Assembly: GCA_016763045.1 (NCBI GenBank)
Contig: JAESUN010000002.1
Coordinates: 1-18,881, forward strand
Length of the DNA stretch: 18,881 bases
Source: Opitutaceae bacterium
GTDB taxonomy: Bacteria; Verrucomicrobiota; Verrucomicrobiia; Opitutales; Opitutaceae
Direction: 5' to 3'
The position numbers and the translations under genes are program-made. Below, piece by piece: positions 1 to 7,146 of this stretch (position 1 is the stretch's first letter; each line of letters begins with the position of its first letter). Below the pieces are notes generated by a model. That model was not told the DNA's origin. It made no database searches and saw nothing but the letters and a program-made list of their open reading frames with translations.

Positions 1-1
1 A

Positions 2-373
2 ATGGGGAATGATTTTTTTCTTGATAACCTTTATTCACCCGATACATCTCTTATGGAAACTTTTGCACAATTTCGCGGAGAAGACATTAATGGTGCCACT
101 TCGGCCCTAAGAGCGCAATTACAGCATTGGAGTCTGCTCGATAACCCGGATTATTACAATTATGATGTGCCGATGTTCATATTTCAGGGGGAGCACGACT
201 GGCAAACGCCTACCACACTCGTGAAAACATGGTTCGCAAAAGTCGCCGCCCCACACAAAGAATATGTAGCATTCGAACATTCAGCACACGCCATTATTAC
301 GGAAGAACCAGGCAAATACCTCTATACGCTGGTGAGCCGTGTGCGTCCTTTTGCCCTTAAGGAAACCAAATGA
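2..373 (+). CDS. Alpha/beta hydrolase, C-terminal part (window-edge partial)
   Basis: The visible 123 residues are the C-terminal part of an alpha/beta-hydrolase fold enzyme of the proline-iminopeptidase-like group. The segment PMFIFQGEHDWQTP (about residues 57-70) is the strand and turn carrying the catalytic acid (Asp after GEH). FEHSAHAI near residue 92 carries the catalytic His. The nucleophile elbow (GxSxG) would lie upstream, outside the window, so the ATG at 2 is probably an internal Met and not the true start. The gene ends in TGA at 371-373. It runs in the same direction as the membrane protein and serine hydrolase that follow, suggesting a shared peptide- or ester-processing locus. 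The substrate cannot be read from the sequence. Fold assignment is firm; subfamily is inference. Confidence 0.8.
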   Translation: MGNDFFLDNLYSPDTSLMETFAQFRGEDINGATSALRAQLQHWSLLDNPDYYNYDVPMFIFQGEHDWQTPTTLVKTWFAKVAAPHKEYVAFEHSAHAIITEEPGKYLYTLVSRVRPFALKETK

Positions 374-386
374 AAATCTCTATGAA

Positions 387-408
387 CGGGTAATCCCTCT
401 GTTACCCG
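387..408 (+). terminator. Hairpin between hydrolase and DUF819 gene, possible weak terminator
   Basis: CGGGTAA (387-393) and TTACCCG (402-408) are perfect 7-bp inverted arms around an 8-base loop. They lie 14 bases after the hydrolase stop and are followed by CTTTC, not a clear T run. It could be a weak intrinsic terminator or a processing or attenuation hairpin inside an operon. Confidence 0.35.
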
Positions 409-428
409 CTTTCAATGAATAAGAAGAG

Positions 429-1610
429 ATGCAGGAGCATCATGATTGGAAAAATATAATGATAGATTTTCCTCTAATTCACGCAGACTGGACTTTTGCC
501 CTCTGGGCAGCCTTGATGTTTTTAGCAGCCTTGGGCTTTTGGGCGGATAAAACCAGGCTTGGCAGTAATATCTCAGGCGCTGCGATTATCCTTGCAACGG
601 CTATGGCTTTGTCCAATTTTGGTGTGTTGCCAAAGGAAGCAGAGACCTACAATGTGATCTGGTCTTACCTCGTCCCACTCGCCATCCCTCTTCTTCTCCT
701 GAAGGCAGACCTTCGGCGGGTGATCTCTGAGACGAAAGGTATGCTTGCCGCTTTCTTTCTTGGGGCGATCGGAACGACCTTAGGAGCCCTAATCGGATAT
801 TATTTACTGCCACTGGGAGAGCAGGCACCGAAACTCGCGGGTGTGTTCAGTGCCACTTATATCGGAGGCAGTATGAATATGGCGGCTGTCACCCAAGCCG
901 TTGAGCTTGATCCGTCCATTGCGGCGGCCAGTGTGGCCGCAGATAACGTTGTTGGTGTGATGTATCTGGCTTTTCTGGCACTGGTGCCATCCCTTGCCTT
1001 TGCCCAAAGGTGGTTTGAAAAATCAAAGCCCTCCGTTAGCAATACAGAGAAGGACAGTCCGTCTGATCTGCGGGAAGAACATGTGGTTGCCATAGACCTA
1101 AAGTCCATGGGGCTGGCTTTGGGGTTATCCTTCGCTATTTGTGCGGTTGGCAAGTATTTAGCCGATATGTTTAATGTGGGGGGATACAGCATTATGTTTA
1201 TCACGGCCATTACTATTCTTTTGGCTAATATCTTTCCAAAGCAACTTAAGCGGCTAAAGGGTGATTATGAAGTTGGGCTCTTCTTCATGTATCTGTTCTT
1301 TGCCGCCATAGGCATTAGCGCTGATCTGGTAGCTATGTTGGATAAGGCGGTGATTATCGCCGTTTATGCAGCGATTATTGTCGTTTGTCATGCGGTTGTT
1401 ATTTTTGGGGCAAGCCGCTTCTTTAAGCTTGATTTGATGGAAGTTGTTATTGCGTCCAACGCTTGTGCTTCTGGTCCGGCCAGTGCTGCTGCTCTTGCTG
1501 CTGGTAAGGGGCGCCGTGACCTCGTGGCACCAGCAGTTTTACTTGGTGTGTTTGGCTATGCCGTCGCCAACTTTGTTGGTGTTGGCCTCAGTGGTTGGCT
1601 CGGACAATAA
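429..1610 (+). CDS. DUF819 family integral membrane protein
   Basis: The 393-residue protein is strongly hydrophobic throughout, with about ten likely membrane segments broken by a charged loop near residues 195-220. The pattern matches the DUF819 (YjcL-like) family. Conserved-looking stretches include LVPLAIPLLLLKADLR, the small-residue run YIGGSMNMAAV near residues 145-155, and ASNACASGPASAAALAAGKG near the C terminus. The family is annotated as putative permease-like proteins with no established substrate. The start is uncertain. The ATG at 429 directly abuts AAGAAGAG with no spacing. The ATG at 459 (MIDFPLIHADW) is an alternative that removes ten hydrophilic residues, but its own ribosome site is poor. 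A hydrolase lies upstream and an exported serine hydrolase 35 bases downstream, so uptake or export of a peptide-like compound is a reasonable guess only. Confidence 0.8.
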   Translation: MQEHHDWKNIMIDFPLIHADWTFALWAALMFLAALGFWADKTRLGSNISGAAIILATAMALSNFGVLPKEAETYNVIWSYLVPLAIPLLLLKADLRRVISETKGMLAAFFLGAIGTTLGALIGYYLLPLGEQAPKLAGVFSATYIGGSMNMAAVTQAVELDPSIAAASVAADNVVGVMYLAFLALVPSLAFAQRWFEKSKPSVSNTEKDSPSDLREEHVVAIDLKSMGLALGLSFAICAVGKYLADMFNVGGYSIMFITAITILLANIFPKQLKRLKGDYEVGLFFMYLFFAAIGISADLVAMLDKAVIIAVYAAIIVVCHAVVIFGASRFFKLDLMEVVIASNACASGPASAAALAAGKGRRDLVAPAVLLGVFGYAVANFVGVGLSGWLGQ

Positions 1611-1633
1611 TATAAAAAACTATAAATACGATC

Positions 1634-1639
1634 AGGAGG
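1634..1639 (+). promoter_or_regulatory. Strong ribosome binding site fixing a TTG start
   Basis: AGGAGG lies 6 bases upstream of the TTG at 1646. No ATG or GTG sits at a suitable distance, and TTG is followed at once by a signal peptide (MKHHIKN). This supports the TTG start of the serine hydrolase. Confidence 0.75.
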
Positions 1640-1645
1640 ATCTAT

Positions 1646-3280
1646 TTGAAACATCACATTAAGAATACCATCATTGCCGCGTCATTACTGGCGTTACCGA
1701 CACAGGCTTTGCTGCCACAGTATTTAGGCACCAAAGCATATGCCAATGAGCGATCTATCACAACAAAACGTCCCGGTTTGAGCACAGCAGAGATTGATCA
1801 GCTCGTGGCAAAGGTTATGGACGCGTTTCAAGTTCCTGGTATGGCGGTTGGTATCATCAAGGACGGGAAAGTCATCCATGCCAAAGGCTATGGGATCAGA
1901 GAAGTGGGCAAGAAAGGCAAAGTCGATGAGAAGACACTCTTCTCTATCGCTTCCACAGGTAAATCCTTCACTGCAGGGGCTCTGGCTCTTCTGGTCGATG
2001 ACGGCAAAATCAAATGGGATGACAAAGTTATTGATTATATTTCCGCGTTTCAAATGAATGACCCTTGGGTGACCCGTGAGTTCACCATCAAAGACCTTCT
2101 CATTCATAACAGTGGACTAGGCCTTGGGGCAGGAGATCTGATGTTTTGGCCAACCTCAGGTTTTTCAAGAGAAGAGATCATTCGTAATCTCAAACACCTT
2201 AAACCAGTCAGCAGTTTCAGGACAAAATATGCTTATGACAATCTACTCTATATTGTGGCAGGGGAAGTGATAGCTGTCGTATCCGGCGAGTCTTATGAGG
2301 ATTTTGTCGACAGGCGTATATTAAAACCTTTGGGTATGAAGCATTGTGCGGCCAATCGCAGTCGCCTTAAAAAGGTTGGAAATATCGCAGAACCCCATCA
2401 GGTGATGGGCGGCAAGCTCACCAAAGTATCCAGATTGGAAGCCGTGCATGAGAGATCCATCACAGCAGCGGCAGGCGGTATCCAATGTAGCGTACAAAGT
2501 ATCCTTAAATGGCATCAGATGCATCTGAATAAAGGTAAATTTCCAAACGGAGATATTCTTTTTTCAGAAATGCAACACGCCGAGATCATGACGCCGCAAA
2601 CTATCACGCCTGTTACAGAAACAAAAAAAGACTGGTTCGGAACAAGCTTCTCTGCCTATGGTCTTGGGTGGTTTCTGGAGGATATTTACGGCGTTAAGCT
2701 GGTGCAGCATTCAGGTGGCTTGCAAGGGATGACCAGTTTGAATGCCATGATCCCAGAACTTGGTTTAGGGGTCGCTATTTATACTAATCAACAGGCTGGT
2801 TATGATCGGCCTGCAATCATGTATTCAATACTAGACTCTTATCTGACGGATGGCAAAAGGGATTGGATACCCAAACTTCTTGAGGTAAAGAAGAAACGTA
2901 TAGCTGATGCGGCAAAGATGGGCCGGGACCTGACCATAGAACCTTACACGCCCACGGGCAGTATTGAGCGTTATATAGGCACCTATAAAGATCCATGGTT
3001 CGGAACTGTGGATATTACGAAGACCAAAGGTGGGCTTTACTTCAGCTCTGCCAGGTCAGCCCGTCTGAAGGGCAGGATGGTGCCATTTAAGTCAGACCTC
3101 TTTATCGTCCAGTGGGATGACAGAACCCTTGATGCAGATGCCTATGTCAAGTTCACCACAGGCTATGACGGCAATCCCGAAGGTATCATCATGAAAGCCG
3201 TCTCTCCACTCACCGACTTTAGTTTTGATTTCCATGATCTGAATTTTGAGCGCGTCAGTGAAAAAAAGAACAGTGAATAG
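1646..3280 (+). CDS. Exported serine hydrolase, class C beta-lactamase/DD-peptidase-like
   Basis: This 544-residue member of the beta-lactamase/penicillin-binding-like family starts with a signal peptide: a basic N terminus, a hydrophobic core, and probable cleavage after AYA near residue 33. It should therefore act in the periplasm. The active-site SxxK motif is in SIASTGKSF near residue 107, with Ser and Lys three apart. A YxN-like motif is in YAYDN near residue 197. The HSGG box near residue 357 takes the place of KTG. The C-terminal ~120 residues (from about 430, IEPYTPTGSIERYIGTY) form the beta-rich lipocalin-like extension often found in these hydrolases. Members cleave peptides, esters or amides, and true beta-lactamase activity is uncommon. 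It follows the DUF819 gene by 35 bases and precedes a truncated PLP enzyme by 12, so all are likely one operon. Substrate unknown. Confidence 0.88.
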   Translation: MKHHIKNTIIAASLLALPTQALLPQYLGTKAYANERSITTKRPGLSTAEIDQLVAKVMDAFQVPGMAVGIIKDGKVIHAKGYGIREVGKKGKVDEKTLFSIASTGKSFTAGALALLVDDGKIKWDDKVIDYISAFQMNDPWVTREFTIKDLLIHNSGLGLGAGDLMFWPTSGFSREEIIRNLKHLKPVSSFRTKYAYDNLLYIVAGEVIAVVSGESYEDFVDRRILKPLGMKHCAANRSRLKKVGNIAEPHQVMGGKLTKVSRLEAVHERSITAAAGGIQCSVQSILKWHQMHLNKGKFPNGDILFSEMQHAEIMTPQTITPVTETKKDWFGTSFSAYGLGWFLEDIYGVKLVQHSGGLQGMTSLNAMIPELGLGVAIYTNQQAGYDRPAIMYSILDSYLTDGKRDWIPKLLEVKKKRIADAAKMGRDLTIEPYTPTGSIERYIGTYKDPWFGTVDITKTKGGLYFSSARSARLKGRMVPFKSDLFIVQWDDRTLDADAYVKFTTGYDGNPEGIIMKAVSPLTDFSFDFHDLNFERVSEKKNSE

Positions 3281-3292
3281 CGAGAAAAGAAT

Positions 3293-3418
3293 ATGAATCA
3301 AATGCAGAGCCCGCCGGGGGCGAAAACCCTTATAAATGGGAGGGAATATGATTATTTTTCTGGTTGTGGGGTAATCCCCCCATTAATTAGTAGTGATGGA
3401 TTCAATGTGATAAACTGA
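3293..3418 (+). pseudogene. Truncated 5' end of a PLP-dependent alpha-oxoamine-synthase-like gene
   Basis: A 41-codon frame starts at an ATG 12 bases after the serine hydrolase stop. Its first ~26 residues, including QSPPGAKTLINGREYDYFSG, resemble the N terminus of class I/II aminotransferase-fold enzymes of the 8-amino-7-oxononanoate synthase / glycine C-acetyltransferase type, where a P-P-G...INGREYxYFSG-type stretch precedes the catalytic domain. After residue 26 (about base 3370) the frame no longer resembles the family and it ends in TGA at 3416. Full-length members have about 390-420 residues, so more than 90% is missing. The simplest reading is that foreign DNA entered this gene and that its remainder lies at the other end of the insert. 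The resemblance was judged by eye from a short segment. Confidence 0.6.
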
Positions 3419-3612
3419 TCGCACTGGTAAATTCCACCAAATACATCAGGTACCGTGATCTATGGGATATTGCCTGGCTCGCAAATACAAAAAATGTGAC
3501 CTATGATCAGAAGCTTGCCCCTCTTATCACCTGTAAAATCACTGATTATCATATTGAAGATTATGGCTTATCCAACACAATAATGATATTGATAACGCTA
3601 TTGATCGCTTAA
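3397..3612 (+). pseudogene. AbiEii-type nucleotidyltransferase toxin remnant
   Basis: The frame between stops at 3394 and 3610 reads DKLIALVNSTKYIRYRDLWD followed by IAWL. This corresponds to the core of AbiEii/AbiGii-type nucleotidyltransferase toxins (type IV toxin-antitoxin systems), where a DKxxAL...KxRDLWDI-type segment follows the catalytic GSxxD box. There is no start codon or ribosome site, and the N-terminal half with the nucleotidyltransferase motif is absent. The match fades after KITDYHIEDYG. It is a gene fragment lying just inside the proposed element boundary. No cognate AbiEi antitoxin gene is visible. Family assignment rests on one motif region. Confidence 0.55.
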
Positions 3613-3638
3613 AAAGCGAGCAACATGCCGATCTTAAA

Positions 3639-3881
3639 ATGCGGGAAACCATTGCTCAAAAGAAGCTTAAACCCACGCCAATTGATTTTGAGGCTTTCAA
3701 AGTTCCGCGCCGTGATGAAATGCCGCTTTCTGATCTGGATGTTATTCTTGCAGCCGTGAAATCTCCTGATGCTGCCAAAGTGCTTGCCCAACTTCAAAGC
3801 GCATATGAGATTGCAATCATGAATATTGAAGAAGCCTATACGGCGTTTCAGATCAACACCCCACAATTCAATAATGATTAG
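3639..3881 (+). CDS. Unrecognised 80-residue ORF, possibly the tail of a broken gene
   Basis: I do not recognise this product. It is polar and helical in character, with a charged N-terminal part (MRETIAQKKLKPTPIDFEAF) and a small-residue helix, LDVILAAVKSPDAAKVLAQL. The frame is open back to 3558 without another Met, and no ribosome site precedes the ATG at 3639. It may be the 3' end of a longer gene whose upstream part was lost or shifted, rather than a free-standing gene. The preceding AbiEii-like fragment is in a different frame, and a frameshift linking them cannot be confirmed. The ORF ends in TAG at 3879. Confidence 0.35.
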   Translation: MRETIAQKKLKPTPIDFEAFKVPRRDEMPLSDLDVILAAVKSPDAAKVLAQLQSAYEIAIMNIEEAYTAFQINTPQFNND

Positions 3882-3894
3882 AAAGGATCATCTC

Positions 3895-4005
3895 ATGAGA
3901 AATCGTGCCCGACCCAGAGTAAACAGATCACGCCGTCACCGCCATGCTAATAAAGCCAAGCTGCGACAACAGCCCGATATGCTCACCTTTCTAATGATCC
4001 ATTAA
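3895..4005 (+). CDS. Very small basic ORF (36 aa)
   Basis: An ATG at 3895 preceded by AAAGGA (spacing about 8) opens a 36-codon frame beginning MRNRARPRVNRSRRHRHANK, strongly rich in Arg, Lys and His. It starts 13 bases after the 80-residue ORF. The ribosome site and compact spacing argue for a real gene. The short length and the debris-like surroundings argue against it. A nucleic-acid-binding peptide is possible from its charge, but no family is recognised. Confidence 0.3.
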   Translation: MRNRARPRVNRSRRHRHANKAKLRQQPDMLTFLMIH

Positions 4006-4082
4006 TGAAGGCTACTGCATTGATAGGAGACCAAATAGAAGAAGTTATTGAAAATTAGCACTTAATCAAAACATATATAATA

Positions 4083-4179
4083 ACATATCATTTATTTTTT
4101 AGATATATTAACACATATCATATATTTGACTCTTTTAAATTAAAGTGATATATTTTAGTAGATCAAATATATTTTTGAT
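4083..4179 (+). promoter_or_regulatory. Repeat and palindrome set upstream of hipB1, probable operators
   Basis: In an AT-rich stretch ACATATCAT occurs twice, at 4083-4091 and 4113-4121, 30 bases apart. At 4162-4179 an 18-base near-palindrome has the perfect outer arms ATCAAA and TTTGAT. It lies just downstream of the predicted -10 box, where a bound repressor would block transcription. HipB-family antitoxins autoregulate through such operators. Assignment to HipB1 is inference. Confidence 0.5.
4126..4154 (+). promoter_or_regulatory. Sigma-70-type promoter of hipB1-hipA1
   Basis: TTGACT (4126-4131) and TATATT (4149-4154) are separated by exactly 17 bases, and an extended -10 TG occurs at 4146-4147 (TGATATATT). 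Transcription would begin near 4161, inside the ATCAAA...TTTGAT palindrome and about 34 bases before the hipB1 start. Confidence 0.65.
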
Positions 4180-4194
4180 GCATTAGGGACTATC

Positions 4195-4749
4195 ATGAAT
4201 GAATCAATAGCACATATAGCACAACAAATAAAAGAGGCAAGAGAAGCCAAAGGCCTAAGCCAACGCGCTCTTAGTAAAAAAGTTGGTATTCCGCAAAGCC
4301 ATATTTCAAAAATTGAGAATGGAACAGTAAACCTACAGCTATCCAGTCTCATCGAACTCGCACGTGTGCTAGAGTTAGAACTAATGCTTGTGCCTAAGAA
4401 AGCACAAAAGGCCGCTGGTGTTATTGTAAATGATACGAAGCGCACTAACCGTATTTCGACGGCATACAAAACAGCTGCACAGATAGAACAGGCATGTCAA
4501 TCTGGTTCCAGCAATCAAATACTCAGCACCATAAAAGATCTAGAGAAGTTCATAAAACAGATTAACAATGATGGCGCCGCACAGAAAATAATTGCCGATG
4601 CCCTTAACCTCAATTCATTTGCCCACAACATGCAAGAAAACTCTGTGATCAAAAAACAATTACAAACATTGATTAATTTTAGAAATCAGTTTGTCCACTC
4701 ACCCATGACAAACAATCTGGCAAAATATCAGCTAGATGATGAGGATTAG
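4195..4749 (+). CDS. hipB: HipB-like Xre antitoxin with long C-terminal extension
   Basis: Residues about 8-65 form an Xre/Cro helix-turn-helix (LSQRALSKKVGIPQSHISKI, then ENGTVNLQLSSL), typical of HipB antitoxins, which bind operator DNA and the HipA kinase. The ATG at 4195 has AGGGA 5-6 bases upstream. HipB proteins are usually about 70-110 residues; this one is 184. The extra ~110 residues look helical and end with LINFRNQFVHSP. Its R163-N-Q-F-V-H168 fits the Rx4-6H pattern of HEPN domains, and HEPN-like motifs often sit in such an (I/F)xRNxxVH context. Whether this is a true HEPN fold, and RNase-active, is unproven. hipA1 follows after 2 bases, the usual antitoxin-first layout. Antitoxin role: high confidence. 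Nature of the extension: low. Confidence 0.82.
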   Translation: MNESIAHIAQQIKEAREAKGLSQRALSKKVGIPQSHISKIENGTVNLQLSSLIELARVLELELMLVPKKAQKAAGVIVNDTKRTNRISTAYKTAAQIEQACQSGSSNQILSTIKDLEKFIKQINNDGAAQKIIADALNLNSFAHNMQENSVIKKQLQTLINFRNQFVHSPMTNNLAKYQLDDED

Positions 4750-4751
4750 AG

Positions 4752-5984
4752 ATGGCCGCTATTACAAATCTAAATGTCTTCTTAGGCTCGCAGCATATTG
4801 GAACGATTACTCTGCTGCCCAGTGATAAAAGCATATTCTCTTTTACCGAGGAGTATATAGCCGATAGTAACCGCCTCACACTTAGCCAATCATACAAAGA
4901 CCTTTATGGCGGGATCACCACTGATCGAGACGTTATTCAAACACGCCTAGAGCCTTTCTTCTCCAATTTGCTGCCGGAAGGTCATCTGCGGGAATATTTA
5001 TCAGCCCGTGCTGGCGTAAAAGATGTCCGGGAATTTTATCTAATGTGGATTCTTGGGCAAGACTTACCAGGGGATGTGACCATCCTCCCTGCAGATGGTG
5101 AAGATTGGCCACCTATCGCAAACAAAAGTTTAAGTAAGAAAGAAATTGAGGCCCATCATCGTCAAATAATGCGCTTCTCTCTGGCCGGCGTTCAGCTTAA
5201 ATTTTCAGCTCTCGAGAAATCACAAGGTGGATTAACAATCCCTGCCAAAGGTACGGGCGGTTCATGGATCGTAAAACTCCCTTCTGTAAAGTGGCATGGC
5301 GTACCTGAAAATGAATACTCCATGATGGAGTTTGCACGCCGCATGGGGATGGATGTACCAGAAGTGAAACTGATCAGCATCGATGACATCGGCGGTATGC
5401 CACAAGGTATAGGTGATATGAGCGGTGACGCGCTTGCCGTAAAACGGTTTGACCGCACCGAGGATGGTGGCCACATTCACATAGAAGATTTTGCGCAAGT
5501 ATTCGGGCTTTACCCTGAACGCAAGTATAAGCGTGGCAACTACCGTAATATTGCCGAAGTTATTTGGGGAGAAATTGATACAGAAGCCCTTATAGAGTAT
5601 GTAAAACGGCTCGTATTCAATGCCTTAATCGGAAATAGTGACATGCATATGAAAAACTGGTCGTTAATTTACCCTGACGGTCGCAATGCAGCTCTGGCAC
5701 CTGCGTATGACTTTTTATCAACAATTCCCTATATAAATGACACTGACATGGCGCTTAATTTATATCGAGGCGGCCCTCGCCGCTTTGACGAATTAACGCT
5801 TGATAGTTTCATCAGTTTCGCAGCCAAAGCAAAACTTCCAGAAACCATTGTCATAAATACAGTGAAAGAAACAATAAATCAGTTTCATGATTTATGGACT
5901 GATGTTCAAAACGACTTGCCTATAGAAAGCCGCGTAGCACAGGCCGTTGAAGAGCATCTAAAAACCATACCGATGGCACAATAA
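4752..5984 (+). CDS. hipA: HipA-family serine/threonine kinase toxin (intact)
   Basis: The 410-residue protein has the full HipA layout. An N-terminal HipA_N (Couple_hipA) part runs to about residue 110, including RLEPFFSNLLPEGHLREYL. The FSLAGVQLKFS segment (142-152) corresponds to the SxAGAQ loop of E. coli HipA, with Ser143 at the position of the autophosphorylated Ser150. WIVKLP gives the ATP-lysine (K175). GNSDMHMKN (294-302) holds the catalytic Asp (D297). PAYDFLS holds the metal-binding Asp (D320). No inactivating change is seen. Known HipA toxins phosphorylate glutamyl-tRNA synthetase, or another tRNA synthetase in some homologues, and cause growth arrest or persistence. Here the target is unknown. 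GAGG lies 8 bases before the ATG, inside the end of hipB1. The stop is 2 bases from the stop of a second, convergent hipA. Confidence 0.92.
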   Translation: MAAITNLNVFLGSQHIGTITLLPSDKSIFSFTEEYIADSNRLTLSQSYKDLYGGITTDRDVIQTRLEPFFSNLLPEGHLREYLSARAGVKDVREFYLMWILGQDLPGDVTILPADGEDWPPIANKSLSKKEIEAHHRQIMRFSLAGVQLKFSALEKSQGGLTIPAKGTGGSWIVKLPSVKWHGVPENEYSMMEFARRMGMDVPEVKLISIDDIGGMPQGIGDMSGDALAVKRFDRTEDGGHIHIEDFAQVFGLYPERKYKRGNYRNIAEVIWGEIDTEALIEYVKRLVFNALIGNSDMHMKNWSLIYPDGRNAALAPAYDFLSTIPYINDTDMALNLYRGGPRRFDELTLDSFISFAAKAKLPETIVINTVKETINQFHDLWTDVQNDLPIESRVAQAVEEHLKTIPMAQ

Positions 5985-5986
5985 AA

Positions 5987-7146
5987 TCAATTCTCTAAAA
6001 CAGCTTTTACCTGTTTATAAATTTCCACCACATTTTTTTTCTTTAATCCAACAGTGTCACCAAGCATGAGTAAATCGTCTGGGGTAATATTTTTACCTTT
6101 CCCCATAACCATTGTACTTTGCTCACCACCTACGCCTGATGAATATGTCAGGTCATAAACGGGGGAAACCCGCCATGCCCCTTGATCATCCATTAAAAAG
6201 GAAAAATTCTTGCTGTGATCATCTTGATTATGGGACAGCACATTAAAGACCGCCAAACGAAACATTTTCTCCACTTCACGCAAATCTTTTGTCAGCATTT
6301 GTGTGGCACGTAAGAGATCAAGATAGTCCATGGATGGGATTCTAAAATCTGCATTTAACAAACCACAAGCTGTATGCATATGAACCCGTTCCCCATTTCC
6401 ACGGTCAAAGCGCTTTACGCCAAAATACCCCGCGCCTTTTTTCGCAGGAAATAAATATGTTGGCATCATTTCAAGCCCTGCTTCATGCGCCATTAAACTA
6501 TATTTATATTCCATTTCCGCGCTATTTTTTGGATCCCCAGACATGGGGAACTTAATCATCCACTGACTATATCCTTCCTGCACAATATCAGAACCATGGA
6601 TCACGTGCTTCATATCTGCACTGACATTCACAACCACCTTTGGGCGCGCGCCTGCCGAAGAACCGTTTAAATTTATCAGCTTTTCTAAAACGTCATCAGC
6701 CTCGCCCTCTAATACTTGTAAGGATTCTGCTGCAATTTTATCTAAATCAAGAAAATCACCCTCACCCCCATGTTCTGTATGGTCAGGCTCAAATGTTAAG
6801 GCTCCCATTCCACTACTCCCAACATGGGCCAGGCGATCAAGTGGACTCAATATTTTTGGATCTAACCCATAACTGCGCATACGACGATCAAGAAGTAACC
6901 TCCCCCAGCCTCGGGAAGACTATCATTAAAAACACCCTGCAAGCCTTCAAACAAAGAACGGTCAGCCGTATGAACACCTGTTTCCAGAGGTAAATAAAAT
7001 GGAGAAATCTGTAGCCCCGTTTTCAAAAAATCAGGATCATACTCGAAATAAATGACACGGTCTTTGAGAGCTAAGCGCCCTACTTTTTGCTTTAAATGGC
7101 CAAAATCCAAAAAAATGTGAACCAAATTAACAGGTGTATATTTCAT
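5987..7146 (-). pseudogene. hipA: Second HipA-family kinase gene, interrupted by a -1 frameshift
   Basis: Two minus-strand frames make one HipA. The first (7146 down to 6862) encodes the N-terminal domain up to FNDSLPEA. The second (open to 5987, first Met at 6880) supplies LLLDRRMRSYGLDPKILSPL, GSSGMGALTFEP, SSAGARPK (the AGAQ-type loop), WMIKFP (ATP-lysine), HNQDDHSKN (catalytic Asp) and SPVYDLT (metal-binding Asp). One added base near 6902-6909, beside a run of five G on the coding strand, restores SLPEAxGRLLLDRR, close to the conserved SLP-x-x-WGRLLLDR segment. The restored length is 386 residues, normal for the family. All kinase motifs survive, so the lesion looks recent or is a sequencing error. 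A genuine split resembling the separate HipS and HipT proteins of HipBST systems is less likely, because the break falls inside a conserved motif and no ribosome site stands close to the ATG at 6880. The start overlaps hipB2's stop as ATGA. Confidence 0.82.

Noticed and set aside
601..1210. Minus-strand open frames opposite the DUF819 gene
   Set aside because: They have no family resemblance or ribosome sites and lie wholly opposite a well-supported membrane-protein gene.
3558..4005. Microvirus-like or phage remnant (scaffold-like ORF plus tiny basic ORF)
   Set aside because: Small size and a basic peptide are superficially similar, but no capsid or replication gene is nearby and the residues do not match a known phage protein.
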